A stretch of DNA of 64,000 nt from the NCBI GenBank assembly GCA_002794775.1, contig NBAY01000019.1, positions 372,001 through 436,000 on the forward strand, read 5' to 3'. Positions 1 through 10,074 of the stretch are shown here, one piece after another. The number at the start of each line of letters is the position of its first letter. Position 1 is the stretch's first letter. Both the position numbers and the translations under genes were made by a program. The stretch is from Porodaedalea pini. Lineage: Eukaryota > Basidiomycota > Agaricomycetes > Hymenochaetales > Hymenochaetaceae. The notes below the pieces were generated by a model that did no database searches, had not been told where the DNA came from, and saw only the letters and a list, made by a program, of their open reading frames with translations.

Positions 1-720
1 GGATGTAGTTTTGTGCCCACGTCGATGCGTTGCCGCCCTTGAGGTAGGATAGGGCGATGTAAATCTTGCTCAACGATGTTGGTTACCTCGTAGGGTTTGC
101 CGAGACAAAGAGGAGGACTTCACGTTTGAAGTCGAGGTAATCGTCACCACCAGCGAATTCGCGTGGCCGGGCAACGTCGATAGAGGGAGCCGGAGCATTG
201 GCTGTGGTGACTGGGGCTGGGGCATTGTGGGCCTGATGGGTGAAGGCACCTGCCACGATCGCTGTGATTTGCTCCAGCTGTTGTGTGCTGAAGCCTGCTG
301 CCGACATCTCTGGTTCAGGTGTGGGTTGCAGGTGTTCAGTGGGCGTTGACGGTGACGAGTCTCTATGAGGTGTATGGTAGCCTCCTGGGTTGCTAGGGAG
401 GATAACCGATGATGTCGATGCCACGGGAGACGATGGTGCACAGGGAGCTCGAGGTGACCACCGGACTCGTTGTCCGTTTTTGTCCATCGAGTACCAAGCG
501 TGTTGTATATCACTCCACCAGATATTGTGGGTAACACCTTCTCAATTGTTTGCAACGTACCCTGGTCATTCTGGATCAAACCACGAGGATGAAGGGAGAG
601 CCCGCTGTTGTTCCTCTGTGAGATCTATCTTGACTAAGATGGAGGGGGAACGGGAAGGGGTTGTGCATTCGGGTGGATGTTACATTGACGAAGAACGGGT
701 TCGTCAGCAAATTTGATGAT
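1..720 (-). pseudogene. Gag fragment of element C (frameshifted)
   Basis: The minus strand encodes a Gag-like protein closely matching the Gag at 36917-37849: a proline-rich N-terminal part, then an alanine-rich segment followed by the shared ARPREFAGGDDYLDFKREV block. The long open part is 83-487. After the ...SANPTR end a stop follows, but the homologous protein resumes in another frame towards position 1, so a small indel has broken the frame near position 85. No clear start codon is conserved upstream; related copies also lack one before the proline-rich part. Probably a dead copy. Confidence 0.8.
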
Positions 721-1350
721 CAGCTGGAAGGAGGCAAATGAGACCGTAATTGACGACGATGTTGATGATTGTATGCAATGCGATACCCACGTCCAGGTCA
801 AGTGGCTCCTCCACCAAAGGGAGATGCGGAGAGCCAGGGTCAGAAAGGTTGGTGAGCAGTAACCTTCGGTCACAACGCTCTAGACACTGACGGATTCGTC
901 GGCGTCTGCCTCAAGATAGCACTAAGCACACTCGGTAGGACTTTTGGATAGAGTCGGGAAAAGTAGGTTGACAGTATTATGTAATACACAAACATCCGAA
1001 AATGTCTGGGCAGGGTTGAGGGTTGTCGTTTAGGGGGTTTACACATCAAGTCCGTCGAGGGGAGCGCTCCTCTAGACCGAGTGAAGGCGAGTCAACAGTG
1101 ATGACGTACACTGGGGATGAGCCTGGGTGTGGTTCTGCTTTTATGTTAGGCGGGAGTCCGGGAGACGACTTGGACTGGGCAGGCCTCAGCTGACTGTTGT
1201 CTGGGATGTGCTATACTCGAGCGGGGACTCGGGACATGCTGTACTCAGGCTAGGTCGTCACGGAGGTAAGAGGATTAATACAAGTCTAAACTAATACAAG
1301 GGGGACGAGTCTCACCTAGGTCGTCACAGAGGTAAGAGGAAAAGCAGAAC

Positions 1351-2775
1351 TGTTAGGACTCAAACTTTTACCTTTTCTTTTATTTTCCCTTTTACCATTT
1401 CCTTTCTTTTAACCGCTCCTTTCCATTATATTTAACCTTCTTTCATAATCATTTCCCATTCTTATGTCATACACAATCATTCCCACACTCACTTAGTACG
1501 ACCCAACCTTCATTCGTTCCATTCCTAGTTACATAAACTATACAGTACTTAGATAATACAATCCTGTGGATGACGCTATATAGAGGAAGGTGGAATCGCA
1601 GAAGCCCCCTGTTCTGCTTTTCCTCTTACCTCCATGTCGTCCAGGTGAGACCTGTCCCCCTTGTATTAGTTAGACTTGTATTAATCCTCTTACCTCCATG
1701 TCGTCCAGTCTGAGTAAACCCGTTGCCCGATGTAGAGCTGTGCTGATCGTCCCATCACCGCCGATCACTCCAGAAGCATTCAAGAACTGGTTCCGACGTG
1801 TACCGATCAGTACCGGACTCAACCCAATCAGTCCGGTCTCGAATCAGTACCTTGCGATCGCGTCATCAGCACGTTCCAACACCTCCGAAAGCATACCGGA
1901 ACATACCAGAGATCTTATCTCGACGATTAGGGATGCGGTCACATGGAGCATACAGCCAAGACACGTACCGGACTGCTGTCCGACGACAGGAGCCACATAC
2001 CGATTGGACGATCTGAGTTCCGGTGGAGCACCGGTGTGATCGGACGCGAAGCGGACGTTTTCCTCATTATGATTTATGTTTTTTTTCTATGTTCTTCTGA
2101 TTTCTATGCACTCTATGTGCGCCTCTATGACCTATGACTTTTCCTTTCGACTTCTCTATGTTTCGACTGATATGCACAGTATGCCTGTATGGAAATTATT
2201 AACTGTAGATAGATCTTTGGACTTAGTATAAATAGGCACCCCATGTCGTAGGTAGAGGACAAGTGAGTTCTACCGCAGAGTCTCCCTCAGATAGGGTAAC
2301 TTGAGTGCGATCCGTCTTTGTTCTCGTAATCTTGTAGTCGTTCTGTCTTCGTCTTAGCATCTCGTCTTTCGAAACAGTCTCTCGTCTCATACTTTGTAAC
2401 TCGAACCTCGCCGCTCATCGTGATCACACCATACCGGTGTTGATTACCCGCACGTACCGACTCCGTACCGGTCAAACCACAGACCCGACAAGACTTCCCG
2501 ACCTTTGTCCTCAATATCGACACGTACCGGCACGTACCAAAGCGTACCGATGCGTACCGGTACGTTGAGCGATCTCACCGCAGTCTACCCCTAACCTCCC
2601 AGAGCAACACGATCACGTCCCCAAAAGGACCGTTGATCCCAGACACCCCTAAGTCAGGATCTACACCGAACTTCGCATTCGAGATACAGCCCGTCCCAGA
2701 CAACGTCCATGTCACCGTCAGGTGCCGCACGTTGAGGTTGCCTAGTCTGAGTTCCACCCAGACTTCCGCCTAACA
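1351..2775 (+). mobile_element. Inserted LTR (solo LTR type), perfect 5-bp target duplication
   Basis: Starts TGTTAGGACTC and ends CCGCCTAACA, the same termini as the gypsy LTR family but in plus orientation. It is flanked by identical AGAAC copies at 1346-1350 and 2776-2780. The first ~365 bp align with the family LTR, including the pyrimidine-rich U3 and the CTCTTACCTCC block, and the last ~35 bp match its end. The middle (about 1716-2743) is extra. There are no internal genes, so this is a solo LTR or an LTR carrying its own insertion. Confidence 0.8.
1716..2743. repeat. ~1-kb extra segment inside the inserted LTR, rich in TACCG
   Basis: This block is absent from the other LTRs and is bounded on both sides by the 9-bp direct repeat AGTCTGAGT (1707-1715 and 2744-2752). 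It has clusters of GTACCG/TACCGG words at about 1797-1825 and 2430-2565 and a TATAAATA at 2227-2234. It has no convincing coding potential and no obvious terminal inverted repeats. It may be a further nested insertion with a 9-bp duplication or a remnant of another LTR type; I cannot decide. Confidence 0.4.
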
Positions 2776-2998
2776 AGAACAAGGAGTTCATGCGATTCCT
2801 GAGACCTTATATAGCGGTGACTGTGAGACTATATTATCTAAAGTTACATAAATGAACAGAGTGGAACGAATGAAGGTCATGTGGAGGGAGTGTGGGAAAT
2901 GATTGAAAAGACGATTAAATATAATGAAAAGGAGTGGTTAAAAGAAAAGAAATGGTAAAAGGAAAAGAAAAGAAAAGGTAAAAGTTCAAGTCCTAACA

Positions 2999-4490
2999 AC
3001 AGACAGATGTTGTACAAACTTGATCAGCACATGGATGACCAACTCTTGTGGGCACAGGTAGAAGGATTTAGGCAAGTAGGACAAGGACGTGGGATACAGT
3101 TGTGCAGTGGTGGGAGACGAGAGAGCAGGTTGGGCACTATAACATCACTCCACGACGATCAGCTGCATGATGTGTGCAGGCCGATCATCGACTCACCTTC
3201 ACATCTGTTCACACAGACTCAGCCAAGTCTTGCACTGCTTTCTCTGCTTCAGTTTAGTATAAATTCACAGTAGTTTGTAGACAGAATGGCAGAGGGAGAT
3301 ACAAGACAAGTACAGAGATAGACAGTACCCCTCTATCTCCATACAGCAGCAATCTACTACATGCATTACTATGCACTACTCGCCTGACTCTCACTCTGAA
3401 AACAGTATACACTGACTCTGTCACCAACTCTCAGAACTCCATCACCAAATCACCGAATGCCCTTGGCCGCTGTCATAAGTGCCGATTCTACCCGCCCAAG
3501 TCTTGGTCCAACTGGAATCCTGCACATATCCATATCACCAAGTCTTCATATCTCAAACCTTGCTCTACTTAGGTTGTCCCTCTCAGTATACTGAGTCACC
3601 ACAGTCCCCCTTGGGTCGATAACGAGCTGTAGCCTGAATCGCCCTTCGGATTAGAAGAGTCTGCAACCCAGCAACACATTTTCCTTGAACATATGACAGC
3701 AGGAAAGAAAACACATAGTAGTCATATATCAGTACAGCATTGAGAGGCAAGGATCAAGAACAAGCATTGCAATGGAGCCAATAGAAATCATATGTGGAAA
3801 AACCACCACTCTGAGTTGCAACTTGTCAATATGACATTGAAGTCAGATTCCAGATCCACCATCCCGCTCGCCCTCTTTTCCCTTAGCAAACCCCAAACCC
3901 TTCACAGCATCCAGTCATTCTATACTCTTTGCATTTCGTGCCCATTCCCTAGACTTTGCCTCATCCCCAAGCATCACATATGTCTTTGCAAGGTAATCAT
4001 CAGGAAAATGGCAAACACTATACACTGTTATATGCTACTATATAGCATTTATAGTAGTCCATAGTTGTTTAGTAGTTAATGGTAACCCCCCCTCTATATA
4101 GGACCATATAGTACCATAGTGCTGAATAGGCCATAGCTGTATAGTACCATAGTGCTGAATAGGCCATAGTTGTATATTACATAGCACAGAATAGGCCATA
4201 GAGGGATAGTATTATAGTACTGAATAGCATATAGATTCAAATAGGCCATAATTTCTTAGAGACATATAGCTGCCTATATTGACATAAAGGAGTCTATAGC
4301 CAGGTGACTAGGCAGTGTCATACTTCCTAGGGTATCTCATGACCTCACACTTTTGTTCAGATAGCGGGCAGATTGCAAAAATCATATATTATAATATGCA
4401 AAATACATTGGATCTACTATCCTACTGGTGTAGCCATACACTTCCTCATCAGACTTGCTCCATGATGATGCACGTTAGATACCCACATGT
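2999..4490. other. Non-coding stretch with AT-rich repeats
   Basis: No supported gene. The part from about 3008 to 3440 begins TGTTGTACAAAC and has a TATAAATTC at about 3258, so it could be an old LTR, but no second copy or end is visible. From about 4020 to 4270 the sequence is a degenerate tandem array of TATAG/CATAG words, with a repeated block around AGTGCTGAATAGGCCATAG. Confidence 0.4.
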
Positions 4491-5595
4491 GTCTGCTATG
4501 TTCCTTGATGTCTGACTTCACTTGCTTCCTCTTCACACCACGGAAGGACTGTGACACATTTGCTGTTAAGAGTCAGCACGACGTCATCCCATTTGGTCAT
4601 GACGCGCAGGTGAGACATGTACAGTGCTTTTGCGCACTCGAACATCTCCAGTTGGATAGTCTCAAGAAGTGCAGGTATGGCAATCTCCAGTTCTACGAGT
4701 GCTAGTAGCACTTGAACACCTCGATCACATCACACAGAAAGTGTTTGCTTCTTCTGGATATTGACCGGACTGAGTTTGAGGCAAAGTAGCACATTCTGGA
4801 CAAAAAGCCATTTGTAAGATTACAGGCAAACTGGGGAGCAAAAAATAATATGTTTACACCTTCTGTTCCCAGTCGTTGAACTTGTAGCCAGGATTGTAGC
4901 TGTCAAGTACATCTGCCTTCATGTGGATACCGGCTCTCCTGAGCGTCTTCGCAAGCTCCTCACAGCGGTCATATAACGCCTGCTTATTAGTGCGCACAGT
5001 GATACTGCAGGGGTCAACAATTGCTTGGACGCTCGTGACGTGTGATGGGAGAACAAGACCCTGGTTGTTGCCGTGAATCATGACCATGACTCCGATGGTG
5101 TGCGTGCTTAGGCCCCATGAGTTCTGCCACACAAAATTTGCCACCGTTCAGACCCGTACATTGCGGATCGTCCAGGTCTTCGACCATAATTTTAAACATC
5201 TCTGGCCATGAAAAGTTTTGGCCAAGGCAATGTGACGGATGCCACAACTGGTTGTTGGAATGAAGCCTTCCATGGTTGTCATGTACAGACCACTGGTGAA
5301 CTTCTCCTTCTCAGACTTGATGCCGGGGATGGCAGGTATGGTGAGCAGCTCCTCGTACACACGCCGATTTAAGCCAAGAATTTCCCGTACTTCAGTGTCG
5401 GCCTCTTTCTTCATGAGATGCACAGTGTGGCCTTCCTGCCATAGGAATTAGCACATACGGAGGAACGGCTGGGGGCTCTTGAACTCCCAGCGCACAACGC
5501 TGTTCACTGGTTGAGCTTGAGGGGGTAGATCACGATAGCTCTTGATCTATTTGGCGTAGTAGAGATACATGGCCGTTTTTAAGTGGACATGCAAT

Positions 5596-6000
5596 ACGTA
5601 CGTGGACTCCTTGTGTTTCATCCAGGCAAGCTCCTGCCTTGCATTTAGGCTCAAGCTGACGTATGGGTCAGGTGTGCCTCCACCAATCTTAGTACCTTTC
5701 AGGCCGTGCGCAGAGTGAATCGTGACCTGCAGCACGCCGATAGCGGTGTCAATCGGTGCACCCGAGAGGAGCTGCTCAAGATTGAGGGTGAAGACTGGCA
5801 CAAGGAGGGTCAGTGTGTGGTGACAGTGAGGAGTCCAAGATGAGCTCACCATTCGGGTCATACATCATTGGTCCGAGGATAGAGTGAACCATGTCTCGGA
5901 TGAAGGCAGACAGACCAGGAATCTAAACTACCATGTCAATGGAATTGTCAAATTCAATCAATAGATCATACCCACAAAGCCGACGTCCGGCGGTGCGTCT
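5596..6000 (-). pseudogene. Tricalbin-like fragment (SMP end plus C2 domain start)
   Basis: The minus strand encodes the end of an SMP domain (IPGLSAFIRDMVHSILGP, then MMYDPN), a retained 55-nt GT-AG intron, and the start of a C2 domain (LEQLLSGAPIDTAIGVLQVT, then GGGTPDPYVSLSLNARQELA). Tricalbins are ER-plasma membrane tethers that bind lipid through SMP and C2 domains. Only a fragment is here. It ends at KHKESTY, where it joins ProRS sequence in frame. The retained intron shows the piece was copied from DNA, not from spliced mRNA. Confidence 0.75.
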
Positions 6001-6109
6001 GTGCCTCAACCATTCCAAACCCATGCCACTTCCTATACTTCCACCATATGTCATCTTCTGCCAGTACTTGACGATCGGTGCCAGTTGTATCATTCTTCCC
6101 CTCTATCTG

Positions 6110-7015
6110 CACTATCTCGCCCTCACAACACCTTCCACATCCTTCAGGATCTCGCGCTCAAGCTTTTTCCGCAAGTCGTCCACCCATGCATCCTTGATCA
6201 CCGCATCTTGCCCATCAAGCACTGTCTTGAAGCATCCTGTCCCTCGTCCACGCACTGACTTCTCAATGTAAAGTGGCTCTTCACATTTGTGGCACACACC
6301 GTTCAGCCAAATATGATAGCCACCCTTCTCTGACTTCTCGATCATCAGATCGTATCCCAAACGAATCTCGTTGACAAAGAGTATTCCACAGACAATGCGA
6401 ATGAGTTTTTCAGGTTCTTGATTGATGTTGAAGCCCTTCGAACAAAGCACGCCACTTCGGTCAAAGACGAAGAAAAACATCGTCAAGAACTGGAGAACGG
6501 CACCTAGGACAAATCGTTGGTTGTGCTGTGCGGCGAAGACCATGCGAGCACAGTTGAGAAGTTCCCAATACGCATCCCTCAATGCTTGAGTGGAACCAGC
6601 GAATTTTAATTTGAGCAGTGCACGGACGTCACGCCAAGTGGCGTCTTCTGATTCAGCCTTGTCCTTGTCGAGCCTGACACAATCAGATTTCCAGATGCAG
6701 TCGATGGGAGCATCCGCAGGGGCACAATCCCTGAAGCAAGCAGAGAATACGCATGATTTAGGTGTAGTCCCGTCGATGCCATACTCCGAGCGAACACTGT
6801 CTGCTATTTCGTTGAGAAAATTGGCAACCTGCTCCTCATCCGACTTCCGTCAAACAGGCTTCCCATCCACATCCATCTTTGACTCCAAAGCCTCCAATTC
6901 ACTTTCAAATTCCTTCTTACTTGTCCGCCATTTCTCCCAGCATTTTTTTCTGTAGTTGGACAGATTGCTGAGTTCCTCAAGCTCGGAGCTCCCTCTGAAG
7001 ATGCATGTCATATCG
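6110..7015 (-). pseudogene. FunK1-type fungal protein kinase fragment
   Basis: Minus strand: a stretch beginning near 7010 (CIFRGSSELEELSNL) with an in-frame stop at ~6850, then an open part 6582-6112 with the FunK1 features RFVLGAVLQFLTMFFFVFDR, EEPEKLIRIVCG-type and VRGRGTGCF...AVIKDAW motifs. The fragment covers the N-terminal extension and first kinase subdomains only; the catalytic loop and DFG are missing. FunK1 kinases are a large fungal-specific family of unknown substrates. Here it sits between ProRS and tricalbin pieces, so it is a captured or rearranged fragment, not a gene. Confidence 0.75.
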
Positions 7016-7716
7016 ACCTTGATCAGTGCCTATAATACTTGTCAGCACAAAGTGAGGGATTACAGAACAATCAATGCACATTCGTATACCAACCTGGAAA
7101 GTCGACCTCTTTCTTCACGCCAATAACAATCTTCACCGCGCCATCGATTCTCCCTTCCTCCTTTCCTCCTTTGTTGCCTTTTCGTGAGCAGCAATTGCAG
7201 ACGTGGGCGCAGCAGGTGCCACAGCATCGGTCTTGAGTTCCACAAAATCTACCTCGTTAAGCTCGGTCTCCCCGGTTTTGAGAGCACGCAAGTATGAAGC
7301 AATTTCGATTCCAGAGAAGAAGACAGTAGAATGGGAGGTGAGCATGTGTATGGCGAAGGGGGAAGTCAACGCTGCAAGTGATGCATCAAGGACCATGACA
7401 ACCTTTGGGAACATGTCATGTCAGGTGCTAATAGTTAAATTGGATGAACTTGATCAAAGTGTGTGGACAGATAAAGAGACTGTGCTCACGGGGGTCCTTA
7501 TCCAACACAAAGGATTCTTTTAGCAGGTCCGGCAATGCGAGACACAACTCCTTCAAATCCAGCTTTTGCCTAGTGTGCCCGAGTTAGTCTCTGTCTCTTC
7601 ACGCATGATGATGCCAACAGGAGCTACCACAGCAGATTTTGTGGTCTTCGGCTTGAAGGCGAGCGTTCTAATAAGTTGAAAGTCGGACAGCGCACTGCTG
7701 CAAGCAATGGTGAATT

Positions 7717-7745
7717 TTACAAGTTGAAGTTGAAGTTGAAGTTGC
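7717..7745. repeat. TTGAAG hexamer microsatellite
   Basis: Four to five units of TTGAAG in tandem (TGAAGTTGAAGTTGAAGTTG...), at the 5' edge of the ProRS-like sequence. It would encode a Gln-Leu repeat on the minus strand. Confidence 0.8.
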
Positions 7746-7959
7746 ATCAAAATCAACATGCACGTGACTGAATTCCCGTGCTCTTGCTCGTGGATGGGTA
7801 CCCATCCATGAGCAAAAGCGTGGGAAATTGGACTTGGTGAATTTTGACGTGTCTCACTGACTCTCAGATCCTTACTCACCACCTTCTACTTTTACCTGCT
7901 CAACAACCCCTTCACCCCAAAGTACTTTTTCAAAAACTAGTGTGCTGAAGTTGGATGCT

Positions 7960-8160
7960 GTAGCAATGCACAGACCATTCCTGGAGAACACAGTGCCTAC
8001 TTTGACTTGAAGGCACTCTTTTATTAGCATGCAGAGGTTTGGGAGGAGAACAGCAAGATCTTCATCAAGGACATCAAAAGCTCAAACAGCACTTTTATAA
8101 ATGGTGTCTGACTCTCTACAGAAGGTGTAGAATTACACCCCTATGACATTGTGGTGCATT
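7960..8160 (+). pseudogene. FHA-domain fragment
   Basis: The plus strand encodes AYFDLKALFY, a stop, then HAEVWEENSKIFIKDIKSS and STFINGV, a stop, and LSTEGVELHPYDIV. This matches the core of a forkhead-associated domain, the phosphothreonine-binding fold with SRxHAEV and SSNGTFING signatures. Here the GS/R loop region carries stops and the conserved Gly of NGTF is Ser. Short, broken and without the rest of a gene. Confidence 0.65.
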
Positions 8161-8619
8161 TGTTGCATCTTTGCTGTGTACATGGTAAAGTTTATAATGA
8201 GAGGTTACCAGTTCCACCAATGCCAGAGTCCTCTGTACATATTGACAAAGCAGCACACTCAGTGAAGAAAGGTTTTTAGCAGGTATGTTCTGTCTGTTCT
8301 GTCTGTTCTTCTAAGTGTAAGCTCTGACTTATATTGATGTGTACTTGCAGCAGTCAGGCAACAATCCACAAGTTGCATTAAGTATCTTTGTGCTCAGTTT
8401 TGTGACTGCTACCATCTTATGGTGGGTAAAAGAGTAGAGACAATTTAAATCTATATAAATAAACATTTGAATGAGAGTGATACAATGCAGACTTGGGAAC
8501 AACCAAAAACAGTCTCCCAACCATAGTTATTATTCTATGCAGATATTTTTCTGATTGAAGAATATAGATTCTAAATGCTAGTCATTACTCAGTTTTGACC
8601 TCAGGTTGGTTTTCATCCA

Positions 8620-9077
8620 TGGTACTATTTAGATTCACTACTCAGCATCATTGTAGATATATATTACAGCTATATCTGACTATTGATACTATATAACTAT
8701 ATGCTATATAGCTTTATGTAACTATGAGAGGCTATAAGCTATATAAAACTATATGTACTATACAATACTCTATCACTATATACTATGCAACTTTACATGA
8801 CTATCAGAGACTATGAGCTATGAGCTATATAGCTTTATGTGACTATCAGAGGCTATTAGCTATATGAAACTATATGTACTATATAGTACTCTATCACTAT
8901 GCACTAGGCAACTTTACATGACTATGAGAGGCTATGAGCTATATAAAACTATATGTACTATACAATAATCTATCACTATGTACTATGCAGCTTTACATAA
9001 CTATGGTATGCTATATCCTACTATATGACTATATACTACTATAGCCAACTATGGGTTTTTGCTGTTTTCCTGATGAT
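8620..9077. repeat. TA-rich tandem repeat array
   Basis: Degenerate array built from ACTATATGTACTATA, CTCTATCACTATGTACTATG and CAACTTTACATGACTATGAG blocks. Near-copies begin at about 8745, 8867 and 8944. The last unit (8944-9077) reappears in reverse complement at about 35738-35868. Confidence 0.8.
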
Positions 9078-9079
9078 GG

Positions 9080-9460
9080 TTGAAGTCTATACGATAATCT
9101 TTGAGGCTGTTTTGCTTGATTTTCTGCTTGATGCCTTCGATGAGCACAATGAATTTGCACAGAAGCCAGTCTGGGTAGCATTGTGCTATGTACCACATGT
9201 GCTCTCTCTCTTGATACGCAAATGCAAGGTCATTCTGCTGTGCATCTCTTCTGGCTAGTTCTGCTGGTGGAGGCATGCAGGACAGGCAGATTCACTTGAA
9301 GGAGAATGAATGCACGAGTATTCCCTGATGTTCACCATGGGGGTATGTATTGACGAGGTATGACATGGCAATCTCCTCGTCCTTCGCAATGTCTTTCATT
9401 GCACGGAGCTCCATTAGGAGTGACCTCATTTATACATTCAAATAATACCTGAAAAGCATC
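9080..9460 (-). pseudogene. SET-domain (SMYD-like) fragment
   Basis: The minus strand encodes MELRAMKDIAKDEEIAMSYL, the usual C-terminal SET segment (R.I..GEEI..SY), then YPHGEHQG...FSFK, an in-frame stop, and ICLSCMPPPAELARRDA, which resembles the cysteine-containing post-SET stretch. SET proteins methylate lysines using S-adenosylmethionine. The N-terminal catalytic core (NHSC-type motif) is not visible and the frame is broken, so this is a remnant. Confidence 0.6.
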
Positions 9461-10074
9461 AAAGCCATGCTAGACCTTCTGAACTCGAGCCAAACTGTTG
9501 GAAGAGGAAGGGCAGCGTCAGAAAATGTAGATAGGCAAGCATCACAAAATTTTGCAAAAAATCATATTTGATTATACTTTGAAAAAAAATTGATTACCGA
9601 ATATATGCAAATATAAGCTGCTTAAATTCTGAGTATATGCCAAATATAATCCAGGCTCAACCGGTTATAATCCCCGTAAGCACATGTAATTCTTTGCAAA
9701 TTTTTGTGATGACAGAGCACGCCAACGATATGATTACTCGCTGGGTGCGCCAGTCTCCTAACAATCTAGAACGGAGTCTCTACGAACTCAATGACAACAG
9801 GATTGGAATTTAGGAAACAGACCGGTAGCATACCGACAATTATAGATCTTGTCACTGCCAGCTTACATGGAGCCTCGAGTGTAAGGATCGATCGCGTCAA
9901 GATTGAATCTCCGCTTTCTACGAGAATACATCACGTGATTAGACAAAGCTCGCTGTCGTGTCGTGTCGTGTCCCTTCGTGCTCTTACATCTCTACGCGCA
10001 CAGGTTAATCCTGCTGCTGGTACCCGACACTCACAATAGCTGTGAGGTCGGAGCATCAGCGCATAACATTGACT
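9461..10074. other. Intergenic region upstream of the M28 peptidase
   Basis: No convincing gene. The left half is AT-rich and the right half has the base composition of the host genes. It presumably holds the promoter of the gene starting at 10075; I see no clear TATA box. Confidence 0.5.

Larger units (their letters stand above)
1..2998 (-). mobile_element. Ty3/gypsy element C, left-truncated by the window edge
   Basis: Minus-strand long-terminal-repeat retrotransposon of the same family as the two copies at 35.9-47.8 kb. Reading the minus strand it starts with an LTR (2998 down to 1145, interrupted by another LTR), then a leader nearly identical to that at 36315-36800, then a Gag fragment that runs off the window. 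The pol part is not in view. The outer base pair of the LTR is the canonical TG...CA. Its other end and target duplication lie outside the window. Confidence 0.9.
1145..2998 (-). repeat. 5' LTR of element C, split by an inserted LTR
   Basis: Without the insertion at 1351-2775 and one copy of its target duplication this is a ~424-bp LTR: 2998-2776 holds the first half (pyrimidine-rich U3, read on the minus strand) and 1350-1145 the second half. It matches the ~440-bp LTRs at 35876, 38330, 43570 and 47389 along its length, starting TGTTAGGACTTG and ending CCGCCTAACA. Confidence 0.85.
4496..7725 (-). pseudogene. Prolyl-tRNA synthetase pseudogene with a foreign middle
   Basis: Minus strand. From 7725 to ~7130 it encodes the N-terminal YbaK-like domain of fungal ProRS (KLDLKELCLALPDLLKE, then an intron, then KVVMVLDASLAALTSPF). 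At ~7110-7020 follows the start of the catalytic part (GVKKEVDFPGWYTN, a GT-AG intron, ALIKVDM). The homology then stops. It resumes at ~5595 with KTAMYLYYAK, runs through the class II core ([32 protein letters not shown]) to KFNDWEQK near 4854, and on to the anticodon-binding part (IPALLETIQ ... TKWDDVVLTLN) at ~4500-4710. Frameshifts and stops interrupt it throughout. The gap between the two homologous parts holds pieces of two unrelated genes. The aminoacyl-tRNA synthetase cannot be functional. Confidence 0.85.

Noticed and set aside
3008..3440. Possible copia-type solo LTR starting TGTTGTACAAAC
   Set aside because: No matching end, target duplication or second copy could be seen, so it is only mentioned.
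4020..4270. CRISPR-like or regulatory array
   Set aside because: Units are degenerate and AT-rich with no spacers; an ordinary eukaryotic tandem repeat.
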